This document shows positions 30,409-39,207 of a stretch of DNA of 64,000 nt, in pieces. The notes beneath the pieces were generated by a model that saw only the letters and a list, made by a program, of their open reading frames with translations, had not been told where the DNA came from and did not search any database. A program made the position numbers and the translations under genes. Location of the stretch: the NCBI GenBank assembly GCA_944320015.1, contig CALUFO010000001.1, forward strand, positions 62,001-126,000. The letters run 5' to 3'. Position 1 is the stretch's first letter. The number at the start of each line of letters is the position of its first letter. This stretch comes from an uncultured Barnesiella sp. (GTDB taxonomy: Bacteria > Bacteroidota > Bacteroidia > Bacteroidales > Barnesiellaceae).

Positions 30409-31308
30409 ATGGACAGACTCAATTTCGCGGCGATAGATATAGGCTCCAATGCGGTGCGGCTGCTCATCAAGGGTATTTATCCGGGTGAGCGGGAATCCGA
30501 TTTGGAGAAGGTGTTTATTGTGCGCATACCCCTTCGGTTGGGGCAGGACACGTTTACCCGTGGGCGCATCTCCACCGAAAAGACCGAGAAACTGCTGCGG
30601 CTCATGAATGCCTTTGCGCAGTTGATGCAAGTCTATAATGTATTGTCCTATCGGGCGTGTGCCACGTCGGCCATGCGTGATTCGTCGAACGGAGCCGAGG
30701 TCGTGCGGTATATCTCCGAGAAAAGCGGGGTAGACATCGAGATTATCAACGGGCTCGAAGAGGCTCGTATCGTATATGACAGCCATATCGTAGACGAGTT
30801 GGAGCAAGACGGCAACTCGGTCTATGTCGATGTGGGCGGCGGCAGTACCGAGATAAGCATCATCAGCAATCGTTCCCTGTTGCAATCGCAGTCCTACAAT
30901 ATAGGGACGGTGCGTATCCTGAATAAAAAGTTGAGCCGGAGCGAGCTGTTCCGCATGTACAGGGACTTGAAGGCGCTGAAAGAGCGTTATCCCCATATCT
31001 CGATTATCGGGTCGGGAGGAAACATCAACAAGCTGCACCACTTGGCCGGCATACCGGCGAAAGAGCCTTTGACGGTAGAGCGGCTGCTCTCCTTGCGCAA
31101 CGAATTGAACAGCTACTCGGTGGTGGAGCGTATGGAGCGTTTCGGGTTGAAACCCGACCGTGCCGATGTGATTGTCCCGGCGGCCGACATCTATTTGCAG
31201 ATAGCCTCCCGCATCGGGGCGCAAGAAATATGGGTGCCCACCATCGGTATCGTCGACGGTATCATATACACCCTTTGCTCCGAGTATTTGAAAACCGCGG
31301 GGCAATAG
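30409..31308 (+). CDS. Ppx/GppA-family exopolyphosphatase
   Basis: 299 aa, the short form common in Bacteroidota (no C-terminal HD domain). It should hydrolyse polyphosphate ends or the pppGpp 5'-phosphate. The ASKHA-fold phosphate loops are visible: AAIDIGSNAVRLLI (residues 7-20), CATSAMRDSSNG (about 85-96), and YVDVGGGSTEISI (about 140-152), with the catalytic Glu expected in INGLEEARIVY (about 116-126). It ends 3 bp before the end of the convergent gene at 31312. Polyphosphatase versus guanosine pentaphosphatase cannot be decided. Confidence 0.88.
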   Translation: MDRLNFAAIDIGSNAVRLLIKGIYPGERESDLEKVFIVRIPLRLGQDTFTRGRISTEKTEKLLRLMNAFAQLMQVYNVLSYRACATSAMRDSSNGAEVVRYISEKSGVDIEIINGLEEARIVYDSHIVDELEQDGNSVYVDVGGGSTEISIISNRSLLQSQSYNIGTVRILNKKLSRSELFRMYRDLKALKERYPHISIIGSGGNINKLHHLAGIPAKEPLTVERLLSLRNELNSYSVVERMERFGLKPDRADVIVPAADIYLQIASRIGAQEIWVPTIGIVDGIIYTLCSEYLKTAGQ

Positions 31309-31311
31309 CCG

Positions 31312-31968
31312 TTATTGGTACATTTCTTTTTTATCCCATTTGGGCATCTCGTCTTTTCTGCGGATAAAATCCCTGATAAACAAGGCCGTGTCCTCGCTCC
31401 CCAGTATGGAGGAGTCGATCGAGAGGTCATACGATGAGGCTACCCCCCAGCCTTTGTCGGTATAAAAATTATAGTAGGCGGCCCGCAGTTTGTTTTTCTT
31501 TTCGGCGAGTTCGATCGCCTCTTTGCGGGTCAATCCCTGTGAGCGGTTGAGTATTCTGGTGACGCGGTCTTCGAGAGGCGCGTGGATAAATATGTTGTAG
31601 CAACGCGGATAGTGCCGCAGTATATAGTCGGCGCAACGCCCCACGATGACACACGATTGCGTCTCGGCCAAGTGCCTGATTACATCGGATTGGAATTTGA
31701 AGATATATTCATTCGACAATCCGCCGTCGCCCCATATGCCGCCGGCACCCGTGAGCCAGTTGATCGAAAAGGAGTTGAGCAGGGCGCTCGGAGCCCGTTC
31801 GTCGGCCTTCTCGAAATATTCTGTGCTGAGGCCGCTCGATTTCGAGGCCTCGTTGATCAGTTCTTTGTCGTAGTAGGAGATGCCGAAGAGTTCCGACAAC
31901 AGTTTCCCAATTTCACGGCCTCCGCTGCCGAACTGCCGTCCTATGGTGATGATGAGGTTGTTGTTCAT
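31312..31968 (-). CDS. Cytidylate kinase-like family protein
   Basis: 218 aa. P-loop-type opening IITIGRQFGSGGREIGKLLSE (residues 5-25) with GSGG replacing the usual lysine-containing Walker A, followed by FGISYYDKELINEASKSSGLS, VIVGRCADYILRHYP (about 95-110) and RVTRILNRSQGLTRKEA. This is the pattern of the AAA_26 / cytidylate-kinase-like family, which is distinct from Cmk proper. Members are thought to be nucleotide kinases but the substrate is not established. No signal peptide. Monocistronic. Confidence 0.85.
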   Translation of the reverse strand: MNNNLIITIGRQFGSGGREIGKLLSELFGISYYDKELINEASKSSGLSTEYFEKADERAPSALLNSFSINWLTGAGGIWGDGGLSNEYIFKFQSDVIRHLAETQSCVIVGRCADYILRHYPRCYNIFIHAPLEDRVTRILNRSQGLTRKEAIELAEKKNKLRAAYYNFYTDKGWGVASSYDLSIDSSILGSEDTALFIRDFIRRKDEMPKWDKKEMYQ

Positions 31969-32146
31969 GATAGTTGAGATTCGATTAATTTAGAACAAAC
32001 ATACATCAAAAAAATATAAATTCCTATACCGGGCTCCTTTTTTTCGCATGCGGCATGTTTTTTTCGATTTTCGGCAATACTTTTTCCAAAATATTTTGTA
32101 ACAAAAAAAGTTTTTATTTAATTTGTATCGTTCAAATGAGCCGAAG

Positions 32147-32524
32147 ATGAACAACGATTTGAAAAAAATATTGAATAACGATACCGACGGTTTACTCACC
32201 TATGAGTATATAGCCAACCATATGGGGGCTTGCGACGACGATATGCCGGCTTTGGCCGACAATATCGTGCGGGTGGATAAGACCGGGCAGATTACAGTGA
32301 GTGCGGCGTTGTATCTGCACGCTACCGGCCCCGATAAATACAAGGAAATAATCGACAAGCTCATTGCCGCCTCTCTTTTGAAGGATAGGGAGCGCAAGTA
32401 CATTGTCGATTTGTTATCGGGAATCTGGGGCGAGGATTATAAATCGCACGTCGATGAATTGAATAGAACGGACGATAATTTCCGACGCATTTATAAGCGA
32501 GTGTATGCCAATGATGTGATTTGA
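32147..32524 (+). CDS. Conserved-looking hypothetical protein
   Basis: 125 aa from the ATG at 32147. It is acidic and largely helical (for example LLTYEYIANHMGACDDDMPALADNIVRVD, KYKEIIDKLIAASLLKDRERKYIVDLLSGIW). No signal peptide, membrane segment or known catalytic motif. Upstream, TTAATTTG at 32118-32125 may be a relaxed -7 element. It stands alone between the convergent-facing cytidylate-kinase-like gene and the adhesin cluster. Not recognised; I give no function. Confidence 0.65.
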   Translation: MNNDLKKILNNDTDGLLTYEYIANHMGACDDDMPALADNIVRVDKTGQITVSAALYLHATGPDKYKEIIDKLIAASLLKDRERKYIVDLLSGIWGEDYKSHVDELNRTDDNFRRIYKRVYANDVI

Positions 32525-32827
32525 CTTTTTTGACGACATAGAGCATACGGGGCGTCGGCTTTCTCTCACTAAGGGAGAAGTGTGGTGTCCTGTCTTTTTT
32601 TTGCGGGAGGGGTGTGCGATAAGCCGGGCGAGGCAATCGGGCAGCCGCCTTGAATGTAATAAGTATCGATTTTTTGTATAAAGATTCTTCTTTTTACACA
32701 AAATGCGTTGAAATAATAATATTTTTGCCGATTTTCTAAAATATTAATTACAAATTTGTATATTTGCTGCGTCTTTTAATTGCGACATGTAATGTAAATT
32801 TTTTTATAAACCTAAATACAGTTTACA
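32525..32827. other. Intergenic region carrying the promoter of the first adhesin gene
   Basis: No gene is seen. TATATTTG at 32759-32766 is a good -7 element, 61 bp before the ATG at 32828; TTTC at 32733-32736 is a possible -33 box at a slightly long spacing of 22 bp. The first part holds weak hairpins around 32550-32590 but no clear terminator. Confidence 0.55.
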
Positions 32828-35800
32828 ATGATAAAGAAAATTACACTTGTGCTTGCAGCTTTGTCGCTGATGGCGGGACTGCGGGCGGAAACCCTCTTGA
32901 ACGAAGGGTTTGAGACTTGGTCGGCGGTGCAGTTCCCCGCCGAAGGCTGGTCGGTGATTAACGACACCCAAGAGGGTACTGTGGAGCACTGGGTGCTTGA
33001 GACCGGAGCCAACGCGCTCTCCGGGAAAAGCTGCCTCACCTGTGATGTACAATGGAAGCCTGCCGAGCCGGTAAAAGAGGAGTGGATTATCACTCCGGCT
33101 CTTACATTGCGCGATACCAACTACAACCTCTCGTTCTTGTGGATGGGAGCTTGGGCTATGGCTTCCAAAAAAGAGTACGACCTGCAAGTGCGGGTAACTG
33201 CTGACGATGGCAAAACATGGGATACCATTTTCTCGTTCCTCGACCAAGAAGATGTCGAGAACAGCGGGGTGGTATATCCGTGGACTGCGTGGCAACCTCA
33301 TTCTTCGTTGTTGAGCCTCAAAGCCTATGCCGGCAAGACGATTAAGATCGCCTTCGTTCACTGCCTGTTGGTTAGCGGCGGCGGTAACATCGCAAGAATC
33401 GACGACGTGCTCGTGGAGGCCGGTGAGGCTATCGATCAACCTATTGCCAGTGTGACCCCTGCCTCTTATATCTTTGACGGTACTTATATAGGAGTAGGTA
33501 AGTGGTCCGAAAAATTTGCGTTGAGCAACACGGGCGTAGGCACGTTGACCGTGAGCGGCGTTTCGGGATTGGAAGGAACCGACTTCTCGACCGACCTCAA
33601 TCCGGCCGATGTGTCGATTAAACCGGGTGCCGAATACGAATTTTATGTGAAATATACCCCGTCTTCGGCAGTGAGCAACAAAAACGCCACAATGACCATT
33701 CATACCAATGGCGGCGACGTGACTATCGATTTGGAAGGTACGAAAATAATCCTGCCCGAGGAGACCACTCTCGAGAGCTTCGAGGGCGATGTGTTCCCGC
33801 CGGTAGGGTGGACGGCCGATTACGGTTGGTCGCGGACTGCCTATTATGCGACATCGGGCGATTATGCGGCTTCTTGCCCGCTCGCCGAGAACAACCCCAC
33901 GTTGGTATCTCCTCGTCTCGATTGTTCCACGGGCACACATACCTTGGAATTCAATTATGCCAATATTTGGGACTCTTATAACGACGGGGCTACCGGTCCC
34001 GAAAGCGAATTCGAGGTTTATTTCTCGAAAGACGGTAAATCATCTTGGACGAAGGTCGCTTCTTGCGACTCGATTAACCGCTGGGAGCATGTGACTGTCG
34101 ATTTGGGCACCCCCGCATCGGACAACTGCTATGTGATGTTCAAGTATGTATTGGATTTCAATATGGCCGAGGATTCGGAGTATGTACCCGAGTATGCGAC
34201 GTCTTGTGTCGACGATGTGATACTTCCTCCCTATTATGGAAGAAACGACGCTCCCGGAGCCGTGTCGACTCCTTCTCCCGAGAATGGCGCGAAAGATATA
34301 TATAACGAAGATGTGGTTCTCACATGGGAGCCCGCTCAGTTTGCGCAAGGATATAAAGTATATGTGGGTGCTTCGGCTTCCGACTTCTCGATAGTCAATG
34401 GCGCCGAGGTTACAGAGTGCACCTATACGGTTCCGTCGTTGGAATATGCGACGACCTACTATTGGAAAGTGGTTGCCTACAACGATAAAGGCGAAACGGC
34501 ATCTCCCGAAGTATGGAGCTTCACCACGATTGCCGATCAAACCGTTAGCGAGTTCCCGTGGTCCGAAGGTTTCGACGGCGAGGTATTCCCCCCGCTGGGC
34601 TGGAGAAGCATAGCCGAAGGAAACACCGATTGGGATAGAACCAATTACAATACCTACGACGGCGCCTATTCGGCCTTGATTTCGGCCGGTGGCGACAACG
34701 AAGAGGGTATTTTGCAATCGCCCGGTATCGTGCTGCCTGCCGATAAGAAAATGCAAATCAGCTTCTACTGGGGCAATAGCGTTCCCGCAGGGTTGACCAA
34801 ATCGACTCACGGCACGACCACGATCAATAAAGATACACTGTACTTCGAGGTGAAAGCCGATGGCGTGTGGAAAACACTTGCTTTCATTTCGGGCGAAGAT
34901 AACGAGAACCAGAAATGGGAGCGTCAACGCATCGTGTTGGGCGACTATGTGGGCAAGACAGTTAACTTCCGCTGGCGTTACAGCGCATTCGACTTTATGG
35001 GCTCGGGCGCTGCCTTGGATAAGATTTTGGTAGAAGAGGCTCCCACGGCCGGTAAGGGCGTGATCGATGTGTCTTCTTGGGATGCCGGCGAAGTGAATTA
35101 CAACACAGCCGTTACCTCGAAAGTTATGACCCTGTTGAACGACGGCGAGCAAGCCATGACCATTACCGGGGTGTCGTTCAAGAACAGTAACTTCACCTCT
35201 TCGTTGCACAAAGATATGGTTTTGGAAAGCCGTGAAAGCGTCGAGTTCTACATCACTTTCGCCGCTGGTACGACCAACGCTCCCGTAGAGGACGAAATGA
35301 CTATCACTTTCGACAACGCTCCTACGATTACGTTGCCTGTATCGGGTAGTGCCTTGGGTCAATATGTACGCTATTTCAGTTTCGAAGACGACGAGTTCGG
35401 TTCGACGGCTCCCAAAGGCTTCACCACTGTCGATGCCGACCACTCGGCAACTGTTTCGCCGGTGATGATCAACTATCCCAATATCGGTAACGCCTTTGCC
35501 TACATCGTGATCAATCAATTGCCCGAACCCGAAGGCGCCGATTGGCGGAACATCTATCCTCGCTCGGGTGACCAATTGTTGGCAACTGTGGCCACTGTCA
35601 GCGGCAACGAGGCTGTCGACTGGATCATCAGCGAGCAAATGACCGCCCGTGAGAATGCTCACTTCCGTTTCTATGCGAAATCGTATGACAGCGACAATAC
35701 CTACCACCCGTGGTCCTATTTGACGGTATTGGTCAGCACGACCGACAACGCCGTGTCGAGCTTCACGGCAATCGATGGATTCACATCGATACAGGTGCCG

Positions 35801-36478
35801 CACAAGAACAATAGCGACAGTGAGACTTCTTGGACCGAATTTGATGTCGATTTGAGCAGCTATGCCGGACAGCCCATTTATGTGGCTATTCGCAACAATA
35901 CTCCGGGCGAAGGCTTCGTGACCTTCTTCGATGACTTCTACTTCGAAGACTTTGAATACGCCCGAAGCGACAACAGCGCTCCCTACTTTACGACTGTGCC
36001 TGTAACGACCGCCACTGTCGGCAAGACATGGACCTACAACTATGCCGTAGCCGATGCCGATGGCGATGACTTGACCGTGACTTTGACCGGTAAACCCTTC
36101 TGGATTACTCACACTCCGGGTACCAATGGCGGTACGCTCTCGGGTATCCCCGGCCAAGCCGAGCAAATTATCATGAAACTTACTGTTTCCGACGGCTCGA
36201 AGGAGTCCACACAAGAGATTGTACTCGATATTAACGACGGTTCGGGTATCGAGGCTGTCGACGGCGCCCAACTGAGCGTATATCCCAATCCGGTGGCTTC
36301 TACGCTCTACTTCACCGAGGTTTGCGATAAAGTGATGGTAACCGACATTTCGGGTAAACAACTGCTCTCGGCCGAAGGTGTGGAAAGTCTGGACGTTTCG
36401 GCTCTGTCGAACGGCGTTTATTTCGTGACGATACAAGTAAACGACGAGATTCACACGACTCAGGTAGTTAAAAAATAA
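32828..36478 (+). CDS. Type IX-secreted multidomain adhesin-like protein (choice-of-anchor J / FN3)
   Basis: 1216 aa. Signal peptide (about 1-20, ending GLRA), then repeated choice-of-anchor J (cleaved-adhesin) modules starting near residues 22, 315, 575 and 850, each opening with an E(G/S)FE-type strand and containing SPxLxL-type and IA(F/I)-type strands. Between them are ASH/anchor-D-like Ig modules (about 205-310 and 740-840) and a fibronectin III module (about 475-570, ending EVWSFTT). An Ig/cadherin-like module (about 1050-1140) precedes the C-terminal type IX sorting domain (from about 1147: LSVYPNPVASTLYF ... GVYFVTIQVN ... VVKK). Export needs SprA. This architecture is like gingipain/HagA adhesin regions but has no protease. 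It is 17 bp from the next gene, a paralogue. Confidence 0.88.
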   Translation: MIKKITLVLAALSLMAGLRAETLLNEGFETWSAVQFPAEGWSVINDTQEGTVEHWVLETGANALSGKSCLTCDVQWKPAEPVKEEWIITPALTLRDTNYNLSFLWMGAWAMASKKEYDLQVRVTADDGKTWDTIFSFLDQEDVENSGVVYPWTAWQPHSSLLSLKAYAGKTIKIAFVHCLLVSGGGNIARIDDVLVEAGEAIDQPIASVTPASYIFDGTYIGVGKWSEKFALSNTGVGTLTVSGVSGLEGTDFSTDLNPADVSIKPGAEYEFYVKYTPSSAVSNKNATMTIHTNGGDVTIDLEGTKIILPEETTLESFEGDVFPPVGWTADYGWSRTAYYATSGDYAASCPLAENNPTLVSPRLDCSTGTHTLEFNYANIWDSYNDGATGPESEFEVYFSKDGKSSWTKVASCDSINRWEHVTVDLGTPASDNCYVMFKYVLDFNMAEDSEYVPEYATSCVDDVILPPYYGRNDAPGAVSTPSPENGAKDIYNEDVVLTWEPAQFAQGYKVYVGASASDFSIVNGAEVTECTYTVPSLEYATTYYWKVVAYNDKGETASPEVWSFTTIADQTVSEFPWSEGFDGEVFPPLGWRSIAEGNTDWDRTNYNTYDGAYSALISAGGDNEEGILQSPGIVLPADKKMQISFYWGNSVPAGLTKSTHGTTTINKDTLYFEVKADGVWKTLAFISGEDNENQKWERQRIVLGDYVGKTVNFRWRYSAFDFMGSGAALDKILVEEAPTAGKGVIDVSSWDAGEVNYNTAVTSKVMTLLNDGEQAMTITGVSFKNSNFTSSLHKDMVLESRESVEFYITFAAGTTNAPVEDEMTITFDNAPTITLPVSGSALGQYVRYFSFEDDEFGSTAPKGFTTVDADHSATVSPVMINYPNIGNAFAYIVINQLPEPEGADWRNIYPRSGDQLLATVATVSGNEAVDWIISEQMTARENAHFRFYAKSYDSDNTYHPWSYLTVLVSTTDNAVSSFTAIDGFTSIQVPHKNNSDSETSWTEFDVDLSSYAGQPIYVAIRNNTPGEGFVTFFDDFYFEDFEYARSDNSAPYFTTVPVTTATVGKTWTYNYAVADADGDDLTVTLTGKPFWITHTPGTNGGTLSGIPGQAEQIIMKLTVSDGSKESTQEIVLDINDGSGIEAVDGAQLSVYPNPVASTLYFTEVCDKVMVTDISGKQLLSAEGVESLDVSALSNGVYFVTIQVNDEIHTTQVVKK

Positions 36479-36495
36479 CCCATAATATGATTGCT

Positions 36496-39078
36496 ATGAA
36501 AAAGATAATGTTCGCTTCTGTACTGCTGTTGGGCAGTACAGGAGCCCTTTTTGCCGAAAACATCACGTTCAGTGAGAATTTCGAGAGTCAAACTTTCCCG
36601 CCCACAGGCTGGGAGGTAAAAGGAACCGAGATGCCTGCCGATTTGGAGGAGAAAGGCTATGCCCACTGGTCTTTGAATTGGAACGACGAATCGGGGTGTA
36701 ATGTTGCCGGTTGGGGTTGTGCCGAGGTGGTAAGCTCTTTCTATGAAGCGCAAGCCGGCATCGAGAAAGAAGAGTGGCTCATTACGCCTGAGGTCGAGGT
36801 AATCGAGGGCGCTTCGCTGTCGTTTACCTACTGGTGCGGCGCTACGGCGTTTCTCGATGAGGATCGCCTGTATGGCCGTTTTTTGATTAAAGTGTCGACC
36901 GACGGCGGCGCTTCGTGGACCGACTTGTGGAATGTGGCTTCGCAAGAAGACATCGAAAACTCGGGGTTGACATGGCCGTGGAATAAGACCGCTACCGGTG
37001 CAGAATCCAACTGGCAGAAGTTGACTCCCAACATTAGCTTGCAGGCTTATGAGGGGCAGACCATAAAAATAGCTTTCTACTTCAAGGCGCTTATTGTTGG
37101 TACATATACATCGGCCACATTGGCTGTCGACGAAGTGAAAGTGGGCGAGCAAAGCCTCAGCGATGAGCCTGTTGTCGAGGGGTCGACCTCCTATGAGTTT
37201 TCCAACGCCTATATCGGTTACATGGCGCAATCCGAGGAGATGACGCTCCGTAACGTAGGCTATGGCACGTTGACGATTTCCAGCATCGAGGGTCTCGAAG
37301 GTACCGACTTTTCTACCACGCTCGCCCCCGCTTCCGTATCGTTGAAACGTGGCGAGGAGGTTTCGTACCGCATCAATTATACCCCTACTGTCGCCGGAGA
37401 GAAGAGCACGGTGATGAAAATCAACACCAACGGCGGTACGCTGAGTGTAAACCTGTCGGGTACCAAAGTCATGCTGGAAGAGGGCATGACACTGGAGAGC
37501 TTCGAGGGTGATGTATTCCCACCCGCCGGGTGGTCGCGCAACGAGGGTTGGACGACGATAACCGGTGTGGCCGCGTCGGGTGTGAAATCGGTAACCGTGG
37601 GCGGCATGACCACTTGCGACATTGTTTCGCCTCGCCTCGACCTCTCGGAAGGAAACGGTAAAGTGCGTTTCGACTATATCGAGACCACCGGTGAGGAGTA
37701 TATCGACGATTCGTTCCTCCCGACAACCTATTTCATTCTCTATTACAAAAAAGACACCGATACCGACTGGACCGAATTGTGGTGCTCGCTCGACGATAGC
37801 AAGTACAACGAATGGGTACAGAAAGAAATCGAAATCAAAGACGTCAACGGCAACTTCGTAGTCGATGACCATGTATATCTGCGTTGGACCTACGAGTTCG
37901 AAATGGGCGACGGCGGTCTCGACAACATGGTGGTGACCGATATCTATTTCGACAATGTCGTGTTGCCCAAACTGTGGGGCGCCGGTGGCACGCCGATAGC
38001 CGTGAATACTCCCTCGCCTGTAAACGGAGAAACGGACATCGATTATACACGCTTGACCCTTTCGTGGGAACCCTCTTTGTTTGCCGACGGTTATGAACTG
38101 TCGTTGGGAACCGACAAGGACAATCCTACTTCGATTTTGAATAACCAAAAGTTGGAGGGCAACGCCAATACTTCGTATATGATTCCCGAACTGACTCCTG
38201 CCACGACCTATTATTGGAAAGTCGTGCCGTATAACTCGTTGGGCAAAGTCGAGGATGCCGACACATGGTCGTTCACGACGATGGCCGACCAGTCGATTCG
38301 CAATTTCCCGTACTCCATGGGATTCGAAGATGGTGCCGTGCCGCCGATGGGCTGGACGAACGAGCACGAAGGCGACGGAGTTCAATTGTGGAAATCCAAC
38401 AATATCGGCCCCTTTGCCGGTAAATATTCGGCTTCGGTATGGCACAACAATGCAGGTGAAGTCTCTACGTTGATAACCCCTGTCGTTGTCCTCCCCGAAA
38501 CGGGCGATATCGTAGTTTCCTTCGTTTGGGGCGGCGCTTTGTGCAGCCGTCTTGAAAAAGGCTATGAAGACGAGGCGATTACCGAACTTCCCATCGCCGA
38601 GGTCGACGATGCCGAAGGCACGCTCTATTGCGATATTCGGCCGATCGATGCCGAGGAGTGGACATCCATAGCCTATACGCAGGACCGTACCAAGTGGCGT
38701 CACAAATGCGTTTCGTTGACCGACTATGCCGGCAAGAGCGTGAACCTGCGTTGGCGCTTTGTCGCTACCGAAAATAACGGTGCGGAATTTGGCGGCTCGT
38801 TGGACGAAATCTTTGTGGGCGACATCAAAGATATGCCCAGTCTGGCTGTTTCGGAAATACAGAAAAACGGCGTGACCGTTTATCCCAATCCTACGACCGA
38901 TTATCTGTACTGGAACGGCGAACCCGCTACGGTGAAAGTTTACGATTTGACCGGTAAGTGTGTGAAATCCGTGGCCGATGCCGATAGCGTTTCGTTGGCC
39001 GATTTGACAGCCGGTACCTATATCGTGACGGTTGCCACCGACAATGAGGTTTCTACCGTACGCGTGATCAAACAGTAA
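36496..39078 (+). CDS. Type IX-secreted adhesin-like protein, paralogue of the previous gene
   Basis: 860 aa. The ATG at 36496 begins the signal peptide (KKIMFASVLLLGSTGALFA); the ATG at 36487 would add three residues. Modules: choice-of-anchor J (about 22-225), an ASH-like module (about 235-325) with GYGTLTISSIEGLEGTDFS, almost the same as GVGTLTVSGVSGLEGTDFS in the preceding protein, a second choice-of-anchor J (from TLESFEGDVFPPAGW, about 335-500), FN3 (about 505-600), a third choice-of-anchor J (about 605-780), and a type IX sorting domain (VTVYPNPTTDYLYW to VRVIKQ). The shared ordered modules show descent by duplication from the neighbour. It is followed by a terminator, so genes one and two form a transcription unit. 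Confidence 0.88.
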   Translation: MKKIMFASVLLLGSTGALFAENITFSENFESQTFPPTGWEVKGTEMPADLEEKGYAHWSLNWNDESGCNVAGWGCAEVVSSFYEAQAGIEKEEWLITPEVEVIEGASLSFTYWCGATAFLDEDRLYGRFLIKVSTDGGASWTDLWNVASQEDIENSGLTWPWNKTATGAESNWQKLTPNISLQAYEGQTIKIAFYFKALIVGTYTSATLAVDEVKVGEQSLSDEPVVEGSTSYEFSNAYIGYMAQSEEMTLRNVGYGTLTISSIEGLEGTDFSTTLAPASVSLKRGEEVSYRINYTPTVAGEKSTVMKINTNGGTLSVNLSGTKVMLEEGMTLESFEGDVFPPAGWSRNEGWTTITGVAASGVKSVTVGGMTTCDIVSPRLDLSEGNGKVRFDYIETTGEEYIDDSFLPTTYFILYYKKDTDTDWTELWCSLDDSKYNEWVQKEIEIKDVNGNFVVDDHVYLRWTYEFEMGDGGLDNMVVTDIYFDNVVLPKLWGAGGTPIAVNTPSPVNGETDIDYTRLTLSWEPSLFADGYELSLGTDKDNPTSILNNQKLEGNANTSYMIPELTPATTYYWKVVPYNSLGKVEDADTWSFTTMADQSIRNFPYSMGFEDGAVPPMGWTNEHEGDGVQLWKSNNIGPFAGKYSASVWHNNAGEVSTLITPVVVLPETGDIVVSFVWGGALCSRLEKGYEDEAITELPIAEVDDAEGTLYCDIRPIDAEEWTSIAYTQDRTKWRHKCVSLTDYAGKSVNLRWRFVATENNGAEFGGSLDEIFVGDIKDMPSLAVSEIQKNGVTVYPNPTTDYLYWNGEPATVKVYDLTGKCVKSVADADSVSLADLTAGTYIVTVATDNEVSTVRVIKQ

Positions 39079-39108
39079 AGAAAATAACCCGTTGAACGGG
39101 ATTGTTGA

Positions 39109-39148
39109 GACGAAGAGGACTCTGAAAAAAGTGCCCTCTTCGTCCTTT
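39109..39148 (+). terminator. Terminator after the second adhesin gene
   Basis: GACGAAGAGG (39109-39118) / CCTCTTCGTC (39135-39144) with an A-rich loop, followed by CTTTCT. A second small hairpin GGCCTC-TGTAT-GAGAGGCC (39161-39179) lies between it and the next gene and may be a leader structure. Confidence 0.7.
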
Positions 39149-39207
39149 CTAATGAAAAAAGGCCTCTGTATGAGAGGCCGGTAACACCAAACCTTTTTAT
39201 AGAAAAA

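Noticed and set aside
30048-30470. N-terminal extension of the tail-hub protein by about 140 residues
   Set aside because: It would translate through the promoter and the perfect inverted repeat; the phage-like N-terminus begins at the ATG at 30047.
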